Shown: one piece after another, positions 52,084-61,703 of the stretch
How the letters are laid out: each line of letters begins with the position of its first letter
Position numbering within the stretch: the first letter of the stretch is position 1
Position numbers and translations under genes: made by a program
Notes under the pieces: generated by a model
Databases searched by the model: none
What the model was told of the DNA's origin: nothing
What the model saw: the letters and a program-made list of their open reading frames with translations, nothing else
Assembly: GCF_003121485.1 (NCBI RefSeq)
Contig: NZ_QAVX01000001.1
Location: 310,001 to 374,000 of the forward strand
Reading direction: 5' to 3'
DNA: 64,000 nucleotides
From: Dyella sp. C11
GTDB lineage: Bacteria > Pseudomonadota > Gammaproteobacteria > Xanthomonadales > Rhodanobacteraceae

Positions 52084-52084
<1 letters not shown>

Positions 52085-52818
52085 TGGCACACATCAACCT
52101 ACTTCCGTGGCGCATCGAGCGCCGCAAGCAGCGCGAGCGCGAGTTCTTCATGCAGCTCGGCGCGGCCTTCGTGGCCGCCGTGCTGGTGGTGCTGCTGTGG
52201 TCGTTCTGGATGGATTCGCGCATCAGCACGCAGAACGATCGCAACACCTACCTGCAAGGTGAGATCAAGCAGCTCGACGAACGCATCGCGAAGATCAAGG
52301 ACCTGGAAAAGGTTCGCGAGAGCCTGCTGGCCCGCAAGCAGATCATCGAGCAGCTGCAGGCCAACCGCTCGCAGATGGTCCACCTGTTCGACGAGCTGGT
52401 GAAGACGATTCCCGCCAGCGCACGACTCAACGGCCTCAAGCAGTCCGGCGATTCGATGTCGCTCGATGGCGTGGCGCAGTCCAACGCCAGCGTGGCCGAG
52501 TACATGCGCAACATCGAGGCATCGCCCTGGATGGGACATGCCGACCTGCGCAAGACCGAGAACACGCACGGCGACAGTCGTCTGCCTTATTCGTTCGGCC
52601 TGGACGTAGCGCTGAGCCGTCCCAAGTCTGAAGAGGACAGCGATGGCACCGATGACGGCCACGGCCCGGCCGCTGCCAGCACGTCGGCGGCGCATCCGGC
52701 GGCTGCCAGCGTGACGCAGCCCACCCAGCCTGCGCCGGCCACCACGGCGGCCACGATGGCCAAGCCCGCAACGCCCGCTGCGCCGGCGGCACCTGCAGCC
52801 AACGGAGGAGCCAAGTAA
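52084..52818 (+). CDS. pilN: Type IV pilus assembly protein PilN, with an extended C-terminus
   Basis: A single-span inner-membrane protein. It starts with the PilM-binding peptide AHINLLPWR, followed by one membrane helix (about 26-43), a coiled coil and a ferredoxin-like periplasmic domain (LNGLKQSGDSMSLDGVAQSNASVAEYMRNIE). At 244 residues it is longer than usual (about 200) because of an Ala/Pro/Thr-rich tail of about 65 residues starting after ALSRPKSEEDSDG. The ATG overlaps the pilM stop by one base (TGATG). It pairs with PilO. Confidence 0.94.
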
Positions 52819-53507
52819 TGAAGTTCCTCACGGATCTGCAGACACTTGATCGCAACAACATCGGCGGCTGGCCGAAGTCGATCAAGATCTTCTTCACCGG
52901 CCTCTTGTTTGCCCTGATCGTGTTCTTCGGCTGGTACCTGTTCATCAGCGACCAGCAGGACCAGCTTCAGGCAGCGGTAGGCAAGGAAGGCCAGCTGAAG
53001 AAGGAGTTCTCCGAGAAGCAGGCCAAGTCGGTCAATCTCGAAGCGCTTCAGCAACAGCTCGATGAAATGCAGGACATGCTGCGCCAGTTGCTGCGCCAGC
53101 TGCCCAGCAAGACCGAAATGCCCGAACTGCTGGTCGACATCTCCCAGACGGCGCTGTCGGCGGGCCTGGAAACCGAGCTGTTCCAGCCGGGTCCGGAATC
53201 GCCGAAGGATTTCTACGCGGAGAAGCCGATCCAGTTGCGCATGGTAGGTACCTATCACCAGTTCGGCACGTTCATCAGCGGCGTGGCTTCGCTGCCGCGC
53301 GTGGTGATCCTGACCATGCACGACGTGTCGCTGACGCCCAAGAACAAGGACCCCAAGGGTGGTGCAACCGCCAATGGCCTGCTGGTCCTGCAGGGTACGG
53401 TCAAGACATATCGCTATCTGGATGAAGACGAAAGCGCATCGGCCAAGGCGGCCAATGCCAAGTCGCAGCACGGTAAGCCGGCCGCGAAGACAGGGGGGCA
53501 GAAATGA
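52818..53507 (+). CDS. pilO: Type IV pilus assembly protein PilO
   Basis: The heterodimer partner of PilN. It has 229 residues with a membrane helix at about 22-42 (IKIFFTGLLFALIVFFGWYLF), a coiled coil (LQAAVGKEGQLKKEFSEKQ...LQQQLDEMQDMLRQLLRQL) and a ferredoxin-like domain with IQLRMVGTYHQFGTFISGVASLPRVVIL. The start overlaps the pilN stop by one base, and the end overlaps the pilP start by four. Confidence 0.95.
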   Translation: MKFLTDLQTLDRNNIGGWPKSIKIFFTGLLFALIVFFGWYLFISDQQDQLQAAVGKEGQLKKEFSEKQAKSVNLEALQQQLDEMQDMLRQLLRQLPSKTEMPELLVDISQTALSAGLETELFQPGPESPKDFYAEKPIQLRMVGTYHQFGTFISGVASLPRVVILTMHDVSLTPKNKDPKGGATANGLLVLQGTVKTYRYLDEDESASAKAANAKSQHGKPAAKTGGQK

Positions 53508-54037
53508 GCAAGTTGACTGCCATCAGGCCTGCCTTCATGGCGAAAGCCTCGCTGGTGTTGTGCACCGTCCTTACGCTCGCCGCGTGTAGCGGGCAGGACG
53601 ACCTGCACCAGTGGGTCGCGCAGGAAAAGCAGAAGAAGGGTGCGCCGATTCCGCCGCTGCCCGTGATCAAGACCTTCGAAACCTTCCAGTACAACGATCA
53701 AGATAAACGCGATCCGTTCAGCCCAAGCACGGCGGAACTCCAGACCAGCAACAGCGGTCCGCGGCCTGACGAAAACCGCGCCAAGGAACCGCTGGAAATG
53801 TTCGCGCTGGACAGCTTGAAGATGGTCGGCACCGTGGGGACGGGTGCCGGAATGGAAGTGCTCGTCAAGGATCCTGGTGGCGTGATCCATCGCGTCCACC
53901 GCAACGAATACATGGGCCAGAACTACGGTCGGGTCACCGGGATCGGCGAGGACCACATCGATCTGGTTGAACTGGTTTCCAACGGCAATGGTGGCTGGAT
54001 GGAGCGTTCCGCCAGCATCGCGCTTGGCGAGAAATAA
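53504..54037 (+). CDS. pilP: Type IV pilus lipoprotein PilP
   Basis: A 177-residue inner-membrane lipoprotein linking PilN/PilO to the PilQ secretin. The lipobox LAAC lies near residue 28. An unstructured linker (QKKGAPIPPLPVIKTFETFQYNDQDKRDPFSP) carries the PilNO-binding sequence, followed by a beta-sandwich domain with LDSLKMVGTVGTGAGMEVLVKDPGG and YGRVTGIGEDHIDLVELV. It is coupled to pilO by ATGA. Confidence 0.95.
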   Translation: MSKLTAIRPAFMAKASLVLCTVLTLAACSGQDDLHQWVAQEKQKKGAPIPPLPVIKTFETFQYNDQDKRDPFSPSTAELQTSNSGPRPDENRAKEPLEMFALDSLKMVGTVGTGAGMEVLVKDPGGVIHRVHRNEYMGQNYGRVTGIGEDHIDLVELVSNGNGGWMERSASIALGEK

Positions 54038-54055
54038 GAAACAGGGGCTGATGCA

Positions 54056-56209
54056 ATGACGAACCAATTCAAAACTGTTCGGGGCCGTGTCATGCGCCAG
54101 GCTAGCCGTTACATGGTGGTGGGCCTGCTGACGCTGGGCGCCGCCTGGTCGAACGCTGCCTTCGCTGCCAGCAGTACCCTGAAGGACATCAGCTACGACA
54201 CGCTGCCCGGTGGCCGCGTCGAGCTGCATTTGAACTTCGCTCAGGGTCCGGTGCCGGAACCGAAGATCTTCACCACGGGCAACCCGCCGCGCATCGCGGT
54301 GGATTTCCCTGATACCGACAACGCGGCTGCGCGCCACCTCGACGTCAACAAGGGCTCCACCACCGGTGTCTCGGCGGTGTCGGCCGGCGGTCGCACGCGC
54401 GTCGTCGTCGAGCTGGTACGCGACTCCACCTACCGCTCGCGTGTCGAAGGCAACAGCCTGGTGCTGACCGTGAACAACGGCACCGACGCGCAGACCACCA
54501 CCACGGCAGCCACCATCGACCCGTCGAAGGCGTTGCCGTCGATGAGCAGTGGCCCGGCGGTGTCCAACATCGACTTCCGTCGCGGTCCGAATGGTGAAGG
54601 CCGCATCCTGATCGACTTCAGCGCGGCGGGTGCCAGCGCCGACATGAAGAACCAGGGCGACAAGGTCATCGTGGACATCAGCCACGCCAACCTGCCTGCC
54701 AACCTCGCCCAGCGCCTGGATGTGCTCGACTTCGCCACGCCGGTGCAGTCGATCGTCACCAAGGCAGGCGGCGGTGGTGCACACATGGAAATCGCCGTGA
54801 AGGGTCAGGTCGACACCTCGGCCTACCAGAGCGGCAACCAGTACGTGGTCGAAGTGGCCCCGCGCAAGAAGGACCCCAAGGCCGACGCCATTGCAGCCAA
54901 GGGCCAGGAGCCGGTCTACACGGGCAACCGCGTGACCTTCAACTTCCAGGACATCCCGGTACGTTCGGCACTTCAGCTGCTGGCTGATATTTCCGGCCTG
55001 AACCTGGTGGCGTCCGACACGGTGGGCGGCAGCGTCACGCTGCGACTCGTCAACGTGCCGTGGGATCAGGCCCTGGATGTGGTGCTGCGTGCCAAGGGCC
55101 TGGACAAGCGTCGCAACGGCAACGTCATCTGGATCGCTCCGCAGGAAGAGCTGGCCAAGTACGAGCAGAACGTGGCCGATGCCCGCCTGAAGGCAGAGGA
55201 CAACGCCGAGCTCATTACGGACTATGTGCCGATCAGCTACGGCAAGGCCAAGGACATCGCCAAGTTGCTGACGACGGGCAGCCAGACTTCGGGTGGTGCT
55301 GGTAACAATACGAATGCGTCGCATGGCTTCCTGTCCTCCCGCGGCAGCGTCTCCTTCGACGACCGTACCAACACACTGCTGATCAACGACAACCCGGAGA
55401 AGATTCGCCAGATCCGCGGCTTGATTGCCGTGCTTGATCGCCCGGTACAGCAGGTGCTTATCGAATCGCGCATCGTCATCGCCACCGACAACTTCACCCG
55501 CGAACTGGGCGCCAAGTTCGGTGTGCAGGGCACGAAGACCAATCCGAGCGGCCAGCAGATCTCGACCGGTGGTCAGGATCTGGGCAACGGCACCACCGGT
55601 GGCTACAACGTGAACCTGCCCGCGAGTGGTGGCGGCAGCTTCGCCCTGGGCATCCTGGGCAAGAACTACGCCCTGGATCTGGAACTGTCGGCGGCGCAGA
55701 CCGAAGGTCGCGGTGAAGTGATCTCCAGCCCCCGCGTCATTACCGCCAACCAGCAGGAAGCGGTCATCCGTCAGGGTCAGGAAATCGGCTACGTCACCTA
55801 CCAGAACAGTGCGACTGGTGCGGCTGGCAGCGGCACCGCCACCGTGCAGTTCAAGGATGCCGTGCTTGAGCTGAAGGTCACGCCGACGATTACCGCCGAC
55901 AACCGCGTGTACCTGATGATCAACGTGAAGAAGGACGCGCTGGCCCAGTTCATCACCGTGCCGGGCAGTGGCCAGGTGCCGCAGATCGACACGCGTGAGA
56001 TCAACACCTCGGTGCTGGTGGACAACGGTCAAACCGTGGTGCTGGGTGGCATTTACGAGATCACCAAGCAGGATACGGTCACCAAGGTTCCTGGTCTGGG
56101 CGACATCCCGGGGCTTGGCATGCTGTTCCGCAACACCTCGCGTGAAAGCGACAAGGCGGAGCTGCTGATCTTCGTGACGCCGCGCATCCTGAGCGAAAGC
56201 CTGCAGTAA
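54056..56209 (+). CDS. pilQ: Type IV pilus secretin PilQ
   Basis: The outer-membrane pore for the pilus. It has 717 residues: a signal peptide ending NAAFAAS, two AMIN peptidoglycan-binding domains (about 38-140 and 165-262), N0/N1 secretin domains (VTFNFQDIPVRSALQLLADISGLNLV and ITDYVPISYGKAKDIAKLL) and the C-terminal secretin barrel with GRGEVISSPRVITANQQEAVIRQGQEI, TPTITADNRVYL and VPGLGDIPGLGMLFRN. It lies 18 bp after pilP and ends the operon at a strong terminator. Confidence 0.97.
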   Translation: MTNQFKTVRGRVMRQASRYMVVGLLTLGAAWSNAAFAASSTLKDISYDTLPGGRVELHLNFAQGPVPEPKIFTTGNPPRIAVDFPDTDNAAARHLDVNKGSTTGVSAVSAGGRTRVVVELVRDSTYRSRVEGNSLVLTVNNGTDAQTTTTAATIDPSKALPSMSSGPAVSNIDFRRGPNGEGRILIDFSAAGASADMKNQGDKVIVDISHANLPANLAQRLDVLDFATPVQSIVTKAGGGGAHMEIAVKGQVDTSAYQSGNQYVVEVAPRKKDPKADAIAAKGQEPVYTGNRVTFNFQDIPVRSALQLLADISGLNLVASDTVGGSVTLRLVNVPWDQALDVVLRAKGLDKRRNGNVIWIAPQEELAKYEQNVADARLKAEDNAELITDYVPISYGKAKDIAKLLTTGSQTSGGAGNNTNASHGFLSSRGSVSFDDRTNTLLINDNPEKIRQIRGLIAVLDRPVQQVLIESRIVIATDNFTRELGAKFGVQGTKTNPSGQQISTGGQDLGNGTTGGYNVNLPASGGGSFALGILGKNYALDLELSAAQTEGRGEVISSPRVITANQQEAVIRQGQEIGYVTYQNSATGAAGSGTATVQFKDAVLELKVTPTITADNRVYLMINVKKDALAQFITVPGSGQVPQIDTREINTSVLVDNGQTVVLGGIYEITKQDTVTKVPGLGDIPGLGMLFRNTSRESDKAELLIFVTPRILSESLQ

Positions 56210-56231
56210 TCAGGGGCCGGGTGCAGAACCG

Positions 56232-56258
56232 AAAAGGGCGGCCTTGGCCGCCCTTTTT
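56232..56258 (+). terminator. Terminator after pilQ
   Basis: AAAAGGGCGGCC/TT/GGCCGCCCTTTTT. Confidence 0.92.
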
Positions 56259-56349
56259 CTTTGCCCGACCTTGGCCTTCACAGGGGGCCGGAAGTCATGG
56301 GTATTAAACTTCCCGGGCCAGTTAAGGTCTGTCGTCAGGTACAACCCCG

Positions 56350-57357
56350 ATGGAACCCCCGATGGATATGCCCGAGGCTTCAACCTCTGCCCGCCTGCAG
56401 CAGGCGTTTCTGCACGTGCGCGATGAGCTGCAGCGCAGCGTCATTGGCCAACCGCATCTGATCGATTGCCTGCTGGTCGCCTTGCTGGCCGACGGCCATC
56501 TGCTGGTCGAGGGCGCGCCAGGCCTGGCCAAGACCACCGTGGTGAAGGCGCTGGCGGGGTGCATCGAAGCCGACTTTCACCGTGTCCAGTTCACCCCGGA
56601 TCTGCTGCCCGCCGACCTCACCGGGACCGACGTGTTCCGGCCGCAGGCGGGAAGTTTCGAGTTCGAGAAAGGCCCGCTGTTCCACAACATCGTGCTGGCC
56701 GACGAAATAAACCGCGCGCCGGCCAAGGTGCAGTCGGCGCTGCTCGAGGCCATGGCCGAGCGACAGATCACGGTGGGTCGCAGCACCTGGCGCCTGCCGG
56801 ATCTCTTCATGGTGATGGCAACCCAGAATCCCATCGAGCAGGAGGGCACGTTCGCCTTGCCCGAAGCGCAGCTCGATCGTTTCGTGATGCACGTGACGAT
56901 CGGCTATCCGGATGCCGCGGCGGAACTGGCCATCCTTCAGCTGGCACGCGAACAGGCCCGCAGGACGCTGCACCCGGCACCGGTTGAGCGCCCGAGCCTG
57001 ACCCAATCCGATGTTTTCAGTGCACGAGACGCCGTGCTCGACGTACACATGGCGCCCGCATTGGAGGAATACATCACCCAGCTGGTGCTGGCCACGCGCG
57101 AGCCGGGCGTCTATGGACCCGAGCTCAAGCGCTGGATCGCCTGGGGCGCCAGCCCGCGCGGCACGATTGCGCTGGATCGTTGCGCGCGAGCGCATGCATG
57201 GCTGGCGGGGCGCGACTATGCGTTGCCGGAGGACGTCCATGCCATCGCCCACGAGGTGCTGCGCCATCGCGTGCTGTTGAGTTACGAGGCGGAAGCCGAA
57301 GGCGTTCGCAGCGACGATGTCATTCGTCGCGTGCTGGATCTCGTGCCATTGCCGTGA
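56350..57357 (+). CDS. MoxR-family AAA+ ATPase
   Basis: A 335-residue AAA+ chaperone. Walker A is GAPGLAKTT (55-63), Walker B IVLADEINRAPAKVQ, sensor 1 MATQNPIEQEG and arginine-finger region LPEAQLDRF, with the family-specific C-terminal lid. MoxR ATPases act on VWA-domain proteins encoded beside them, and here DUF58 and two VWA genes follow directly. The start codon at 56350 is preceded by a weak site; 56368 is an alternative. Its stop overlaps the next gene (GTGA). Confidence 0.94.
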   Translation: MEPPMDMPEASTSARLQQAFLHVRDELQRSVIGQPHLIDCLLVALLADGHLLVEGAPGLAKTTVVKALAGCIEADFHRVQFTPDLLPADLTGTDVFRPQAGSFEFEKGPLFHNIVLADEINRAPAKVQSALLEAMAERQITVGRSTWRLPDLFMVMATQNPIEQEGTFALPEAQLDRFVMHVTIGYPDAAAELAILQLAREQARRTLHPAPVERPSLTQSDVFSARDAVLDVHMAPALEEYITQLVLATREPGVYGPELKRWIAWGASPRGTIALDRCARAHAWLAGRDYALPEDVHAIAHEVLRHRVLLSYEAEAEGVRSDDVIRRVLDLVPLP

Positions 57358-58286
57358 ATGCCGTCGTGGATATGACCCCCGACGCGGATGGGCGTACCCG
57401 CGTTCGCCTTGCCGAACTGGTCGCACTGCGCTCGCGCGTCGCGAAAGCCGCGCTGCCGCGGCTGGAGAGCCGTGCCATGCGCGCCGGCCAGCAATCCAGC
57501 CGTCTATACGGCCGAGGCATGGATTATGCCGAGTCGCGCGTGTATCAGCCTGGTGATGACGTGCGCCGGATGGACTGGCGACTCACCGCGCGCAGCGGGC
57601 GCCTGCACACCAAGCTGTTCCAGGAGGAACGCGAGGGTCGCCTGCTGATCCTGCTCGACGCCCACGAGAGCATGCGGTTCGGCACGCGCGCGCGCTTCAA
57701 GTCCGTGCAGGCCGCGCGTGCTGCCGCGCTTGCCGCATGGTATGCAGTACGGGCAGGCGAACGCGTCGGCTTGTTGTCCTTTGGTGCCGGTCACCGCTTG
57801 CTGAAGCCCGTCGGTGGCACGCGAGGCGCGCTGGCGGTGTGCGGTGCGCTGGCGGAATGGGACGCCGACGACGCCTCGGCGTCCGGTGAGCTGCTGTCCG
57901 ATGCCCTGTTGCGTGCCGGGCGGTTGATGCATGGCGCCAACCGCGTGCTGTTGATCAGCGACGGGCTCAGCTGCGATGAGGCGGCACGCGGCCGGTTGCT
58001 CGATCTCTCGCACAAGGCCGGTGTGCGCGTGCTTGTGGTGGCGGATGCGCTGGAGTTGGGCATGCCGCCGTCTGGGCGTTATCCGATGGAACACGATGGC
58101 GTGCGTCGCGAGGTTGCCCTGTTTGGCGAGCGCCAGCGCCGGGAATTCCAGCAGGCGCTTGGCGCAGGACAGACACGCCTGAATGCCATGGCGCAGTCGC
58201 TGGGTGTGCCGCACGTCACCATCGATACCGCGGCCGATCCGCTCGACGCGGTGATGTCGCTGCTGGCTCCCGGAGTACGCCGATGA
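57354..58286 (+). CDS. DUF58 domain protein of the MoxR/Bat operon
   Basis: A cytosolic protein of about 310 residues. The DUF58 core appears as GRGMDYAESRVYQPGDDVRRMDWRLTARSGRLHTKLFQEE, and a degenerate VWA-like fold follows (LLILLDAHESMRFG and NRVLLISDGLSC). In this second fold the first acidic motif reads LDAHESM, an imperfect MIDAS. GTG at 57354 overlaps the MoxR stop; an ATG at 57372 is an alternative. It ends with a 4-bp overlap to the DUF4381 gene. Confidence 0.9.
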   Translation: MNAVVDMTPDADGRTRVRLAELVALRSRVAKAALPRLESRAMRAGQQSSRLYGRGMDYAESRVYQPGDDVRRMDWRLTARSGRLHTKLFQEEREGRLLILLDAHESMRFGTRARFKSVQAARAAALAAWYAVRAGERVGLLSFGAGHRLLKPVGGTRGALAVCGALAEWDADDASASGELLSDALLRAGRLMHGANRVLLISDGLSCDEAARGRLLDLSHKAGVRVLVVADALELGMPPSGRYPMEHDGVRREVALFGERQRREFQQALGAGQTRLNAMAQSLGVPHVTIDTAADPLDAVMSLLAPGVRR

Positions 58287-58813
58287 ATGCACCGGCCGCC
58301 GCGCAGCCCAACGGCCCGCTGTTGCGCGACATCCACCTGCCACCGCACCCATCCTGGTGGCCCCTGGCGCCGGGATGGTGGGGGCTGGCCGCGCTGGGCC
58401 TGATCCTGCTGGCGCTGGCCGTGTGGTGGTGGCGACTGCGTCATCGTCGCCGTGTGGCCGAGCAGCGAGTCCTGGCGGAGGTCGATCGGATGCTCGCGCT
58501 GTGGCGCGATCAGCCCCAGGCGTTGGCCACCGGACTGCACCAGCTGCTGCGACGCGCAGCCGTGCGCTTGAACCCGCATGCCGCACAGCAGCGCGGCGAA
58601 GAATGGCGGCAGACCCTGGCCAGCCTTCGCGTGGATACCGCAACGCTCGATCATTTGCGCGCGCTGGACGCGGCCATGTTTCAGCCCCATGCGACGCTTG
58701 ACCCCGATGCCGCAGCTCATGCCACGCGCCGATGGTTGCAGCTGGCATGGCGCGAAGGCGTTCGATCCGGCCCCCGAGCGCGCGCCGCGTTACCCGTGGG
58801 AGCACGCACGTGA
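58283..58813 (+). CDS. DUF4381 domain protein
   Basis: A 176-residue bitopic membrane protein. A short N-terminal segment (LRDIHLPPHPSWWPLAPGWW) leads to one membrane helix (about 34-51) and a cytosolic Arg-rich helical domain with LHQLLRRAAVRLNP and WLQLAWREG. DUF4381 is found only in MoxR-DUF58-VWA operons of this kind. It is coupled at both ends by 4-bp overlaps. Its function is unknown. Confidence 0.88.
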   Translation: MNAPAAAQPNGPLLRDIHLPPHPSWWPLAPGWWGLAALGLILLALAVWWWRLRHRRRVAEQRVLAEVDRMLALWRDQPQALATGLHQLLRRAAVRLNPHAAQQRGEEWRQTLASLRVDTATLDHLRALDAAMFQPHATLDPDAAAHATRRWLQLAWREGVRSGPRARAALPVGART

Positions 58814-59790
58814 CCGAATTCGTCTGGCCGTGGGTGGCCGTGCTTCTGCCGTTGCCCTGGTTGCTGCGCTGGTGGCTGCGACCTGCAGCGCCGGGACAGG
58901 CCTTGCATTTGCCTCATCCCGGCGTGCACCTGGATACGCCACAACGCCAGGGCCGTGCAGGTTGGCGCACGTGGCTGCTGGTGCTGGCCTGGCTTTGCCT
59001 GCTGGTTGCCGCCGCGCGTCCGCAATGGGTTGGCCCGCCGCAGGCGCAGCAGCGCAGCGGACGTGCGTTGATGTTGGCCGTGGATCTTTCCGGCAGCATG
59101 CGCACGGAAGACATGCAGCTTGGCGCGCAGCCCGTGAGTCGCTTCGGTGCGGTCGAAGCCATCGCGGGTGATTTCATTTCGCGTCGCAGTGGCGACGAAA
59201 TGGGCTTGATCCTGTTTGGCAGTCGCGCGTTCCTGGTCACGCCACTCACGTACGACCTGCAAGCCGTGCGTGCGCAGCTTCAAGGCGCGGCCGTTGGACT
59301 TGCCGGCACGGAAACCGCCATCGGCGACGCCATTGCCGTGGCCGTGAAGCGACTCGCGGGGTTGCCCGAACAAGCCCGCGTGGTGGTGCTGCTGACCGAT
59401 GGCGTCAACAACGCCGGCAACATCACGCCGCTCGATGCAGCGCATGCCGCCAAGGCTGCCGGGGTGCGCATCTACACCATCGGCATCGGTGCCAACGAGA
59501 TGAGCATTCCGGATCTGTTCGGCACGCACACGGTCAATCCGTCGGCGGATCTGGACGAAGGCATGCTGCGTTCGATCGCCACGCAAACGGGCGGCCGCTA
59601 TTTCCGCGCCATGGATTCCTCGCAGCTCACCGACGCCTACCGCGCTATTGATGCCCTGGAGCCGATGCCGCAGCAAGGGCCGACGTTGCGCCCCCGGCAT
59701 GAGTTGTTCCGTTGGCCGCTGGCCATCGCCGTGTTGGCATGGCTGCTTGCCTTCGTACCGGCGTCGCGTCGCCGGGAGGCCTTGGCATGA
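58810..59790 (+). CDS. batA: VWA-domain membrane protein, BatA type
   Basis: A 326-residue protein with two N-terminal helices (about 3-20 and 52-70), a VWA domain and a C-terminal helix (WPLAIAVLAWLLAFVP). The metal-ion-dependent adhesion site is intact: Asp92, Ser94 and Ser96 in VDLSGSMRTED, a Thr in TETAIGDA, and Asp in LLTDGVNN. GTG at 58810 overlaps the DUF4381 stop. BatA-like proteins in Bacteroides are linked to aerotolerance; the role in proteobacteria is less clear. Confidence 0.9.
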   Translation: MTEFVWPWVAVLLPLPWLLRWWLRPAAPGQALHLPHPGVHLDTPQRQGRAGWRTWLLVLAWLCLLVAAARPQWVGPPQAQQRSGRALMLAVDLSGSMRTEDMQLGAQPVSRFGAVEAIAGDFISRRSGDEMGLILFGSRAFLVTPLTYDLQAVRAQLQGAAVGLAGTETAIGDAIAVAVKRLAGLPEQARVVVLLTDGVNNAGNITPLDAAHAAKAAGVRIYTIGIGANEMSIPDLFGTHTVNPSADLDEGMLRSIATQTGGRYFRAMDSSQLTDAYRAIDALEPMPQQGPTLRPRHELFRWPLAIAVLAWLLAFVPASRRREALA

Positions 59791-61703
59791 TCGAGGCCCT
59801 GCAGCAGTTTCATTTCCTTCGCCCGGCGTGGTTGCTCGCCTTGCTCGCGTTGCCGGTGCTCGTTGCATTGGCCGCGCGCCGGCATGGCGCGCGCGATCAA
59901 CTGTCGCGACTGGTCGATCCTGAATTGTTGCCGTTCCTGCTGAAGGGGCAGGCGGTGCGTCGGCGTATTTCGCCGTGGCTGCTGGCGGGTGGCTGGATCA
60001 TCGCTACGTTGGCCATGGCCGGTCCCACGTGGAGTCGCGTGGCACAGCCGCTGTATGCCAGGCGCGCTGCCCAGGTCATTGCGGTGTCGATGTCGCAGCA
60101 CATGCTCGCACGCGATGTGGCACCCAGTCGGGTGGATCGCGCGCGCTACAAGGTGCGCGACCTGCTCGCGGCCGATCACGACGGTCTCAATGCACTCATC
60201 GCGTATGCCGGCGAAGCGTTCGTCGTGGCGCCGCTGACATCGGATGCCTCGGCACTCAATGATCTGCTCGACGCACTCGCGCCGGACACCATGCCGGTCG
60301 ATGGCGACAATGCGGCCCAGGCTATCGAACGGGGTGTTGCACTCATCCGTGATGCGAAGGTTGGTGGCGGTACGATCGTGCTGGTCACCGACGACGCCGA
60401 CGCTTCCGCACAGGCGGCAGCGCGCAAGGCGGAGGCGGCTGGCGTGCACGTTTCCGTGCTGGGCATCGGTACCACGCAGGGTGGCCCGGTGCCGTTGGCC
60501 GACAACAGTTTCCGCCGCGATGACCAGGGCAACATGCTGTTTGCGCGGCGCAACGACGATGCTCTGCGAGCACTCGCCTCCAGTGGCGGTGGTGCGTATG
60601 TGCCGATGACCGACGATGACCGCGATGTGCGTGCGCTTGCCAGTCAACTCACGGCCAGCGGTCCTGCTGAGGAAACGGCTGATCTGCATGGCGACGAATG
60701 GCAGGATCGCGGACCGTGGTTGTTGTTGCTGCTGCTGCCGATTGCCGCGGCGTCGTTCCGGCGTGGCTGGCTGATGATGCTGGCGCTTGCGTTGCTGCCT
60801 GCCGCGCCCAATGCAGCGCATGCCAATGCCTGGAACGATTTGTGGCAACGCCCTGATCAGCAGGCTGATGCCGCGCTCCGCCAGGGCGATGCCAAACGCG
60901 CGCAGCAGCTTGCGCGTGATCCCGCGCTTCGCGGCAGCGCGGCGTATCGCGCTGGCGATTACACGGCGGCAGCCAAGGATCTCCACGGTCTTCCCGGCAC
61001 CGATGCTCAATACAACCTGGGCAATGCGCTGGCGAAGCAGGGCGATTACCAGGGAGCCATCGACGCTTACGATCGAGCGCTCAAGGCCAATCCCGACAAC
61101 GCCGACGCCACCGCCAACCGCAAGGCCGTTGAAGACTGGATGCATCGCCAGCCGAAGAATCCGCAAAACGACAACGGTGCGAAGGACAACAAGGGCAAAG
61201 CCGGTTCGGGTCCGTCGACCACGCCTCCCGACAATGCCCAAGGACAGTCCGGACAGCAGCAGGACAAGGACAAGCAGGATCAGGGGCAGGGCAAATCCTC
61301 ACAGGACGCGCATGGCAACTCGCAAGGTCAGGACAACGCGCAGAACCCGCAGGGCAACAACCAGCCGATGGATCAACACCCTGACCAGAACGGCAGCAAT
61401 GCACCGCAAACGCCCGAACAGCAGGCCCAGGAACGTGCACGCCAGGAGCAGGCGCAACAGGCGTTGCAGAAACAGATGGATCAGGCGCTTGGCAAGCAGG
61501 GCAAGGGCGACAAGCCACAGAACGGTCCGCACGAACTGGGTGTGATCGACAAGGAAGACGCGCAATCGAAATTGCCTGCCGATGTGCGACAGGCCTTGCA
61601 GCGCGTTCCCGACGATCCCGGCGCGCTGCTGCGTCGCAAGTTCGATCTTGAATACCGGCAGCGCCATGATGGTGCCGCGCCGTCCGAAGGTGATTCCCAG
61701 TGA
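59787..61703 (+). CDS. VWA-domain protein fused to TPR repeats (BatB-BatC type), with a degenerate MIDAS
   Basis: A 638-residue protein. Two N-terminal helices (about 11-30 and 62-80) lead to a VWA domain whose metal motif reads AVSMSQHM at residues 99-106: the Asp of DxSxS is Ser101 and the last Ser is His105, so metal binding is probably lost. A helix at about 310-325 and a second signal-like helix (MMLALALLPAAP) precede two TPR-like units (AQYNLGNALAKQGDYQGAIDAYDRALKANPDN). A Gln/Asn/Asp-rich low-complexity stretch of about 110 residues follows. This combines BatB and BatC in one chain. It is coupled to batA (ATGA) and to the BatD gene (GTGA). Confidence 0.87.
   Translation: MIEALQQFHFLRPAWLLALLALPVLVALAARRHGARDQLSRLVDPELLPFLLKGQAVRRRISPWLLAGGWIIATLAMAGPTWSRVAQPLYARRAAQVIAVSMSQHMLARDVAPSRVDRARYKVRDLLAADHDGLNALIAYAGEAFVVAPLTSDASALNDLLDALAPDTMPVDGDNAAQAIERGVALIRDAKVGGGTIVLVTDDADASAQAAARKAEAAGVHVSVLGIGTTQGGPVPLADNSFRRDDQGNMLFARRNDDALRALASSGGGAYVPMTDDDRDVRALASQLTASGPAEETADLHGDEWQDRGPWLLLLLLPIAAASFRRGWLMMLALALLPAAPNAAHANAWNDLWQRPDQQADAALRQGDAKRAQQLARDPALRGSAAYRAGDYTAAAKDLHGLPGTDAQYNLGNALAKQGDYQGAIDAYDRALKANPDNADATANRKAVEDWMHRQPKNPQNDNGAKDNKGKAGSGPSTTPPDNAQGQSGQQQDKDKQDQGQGKSSQDAHGNSQGQDNAQNPQGNNQPMDQHPDQNGSNAPQTPEQQAQERARQEQAQQALQKQMDQALGKQGKGDKPQNGPHELGVIDKEDAQSKLPADVRQALQRVPDDPGALLRRKFDLEYRQRHDGAAPSEGDSQ

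Noticed and set aside
53414-56032. 872-codon open frame on the minus strand opposite pilP-pilQ
   Set aside because: It is a codon-bias mirror of pilQ in GC-rich DNA: His/Arg/Val-rich, with no recognisable domain.
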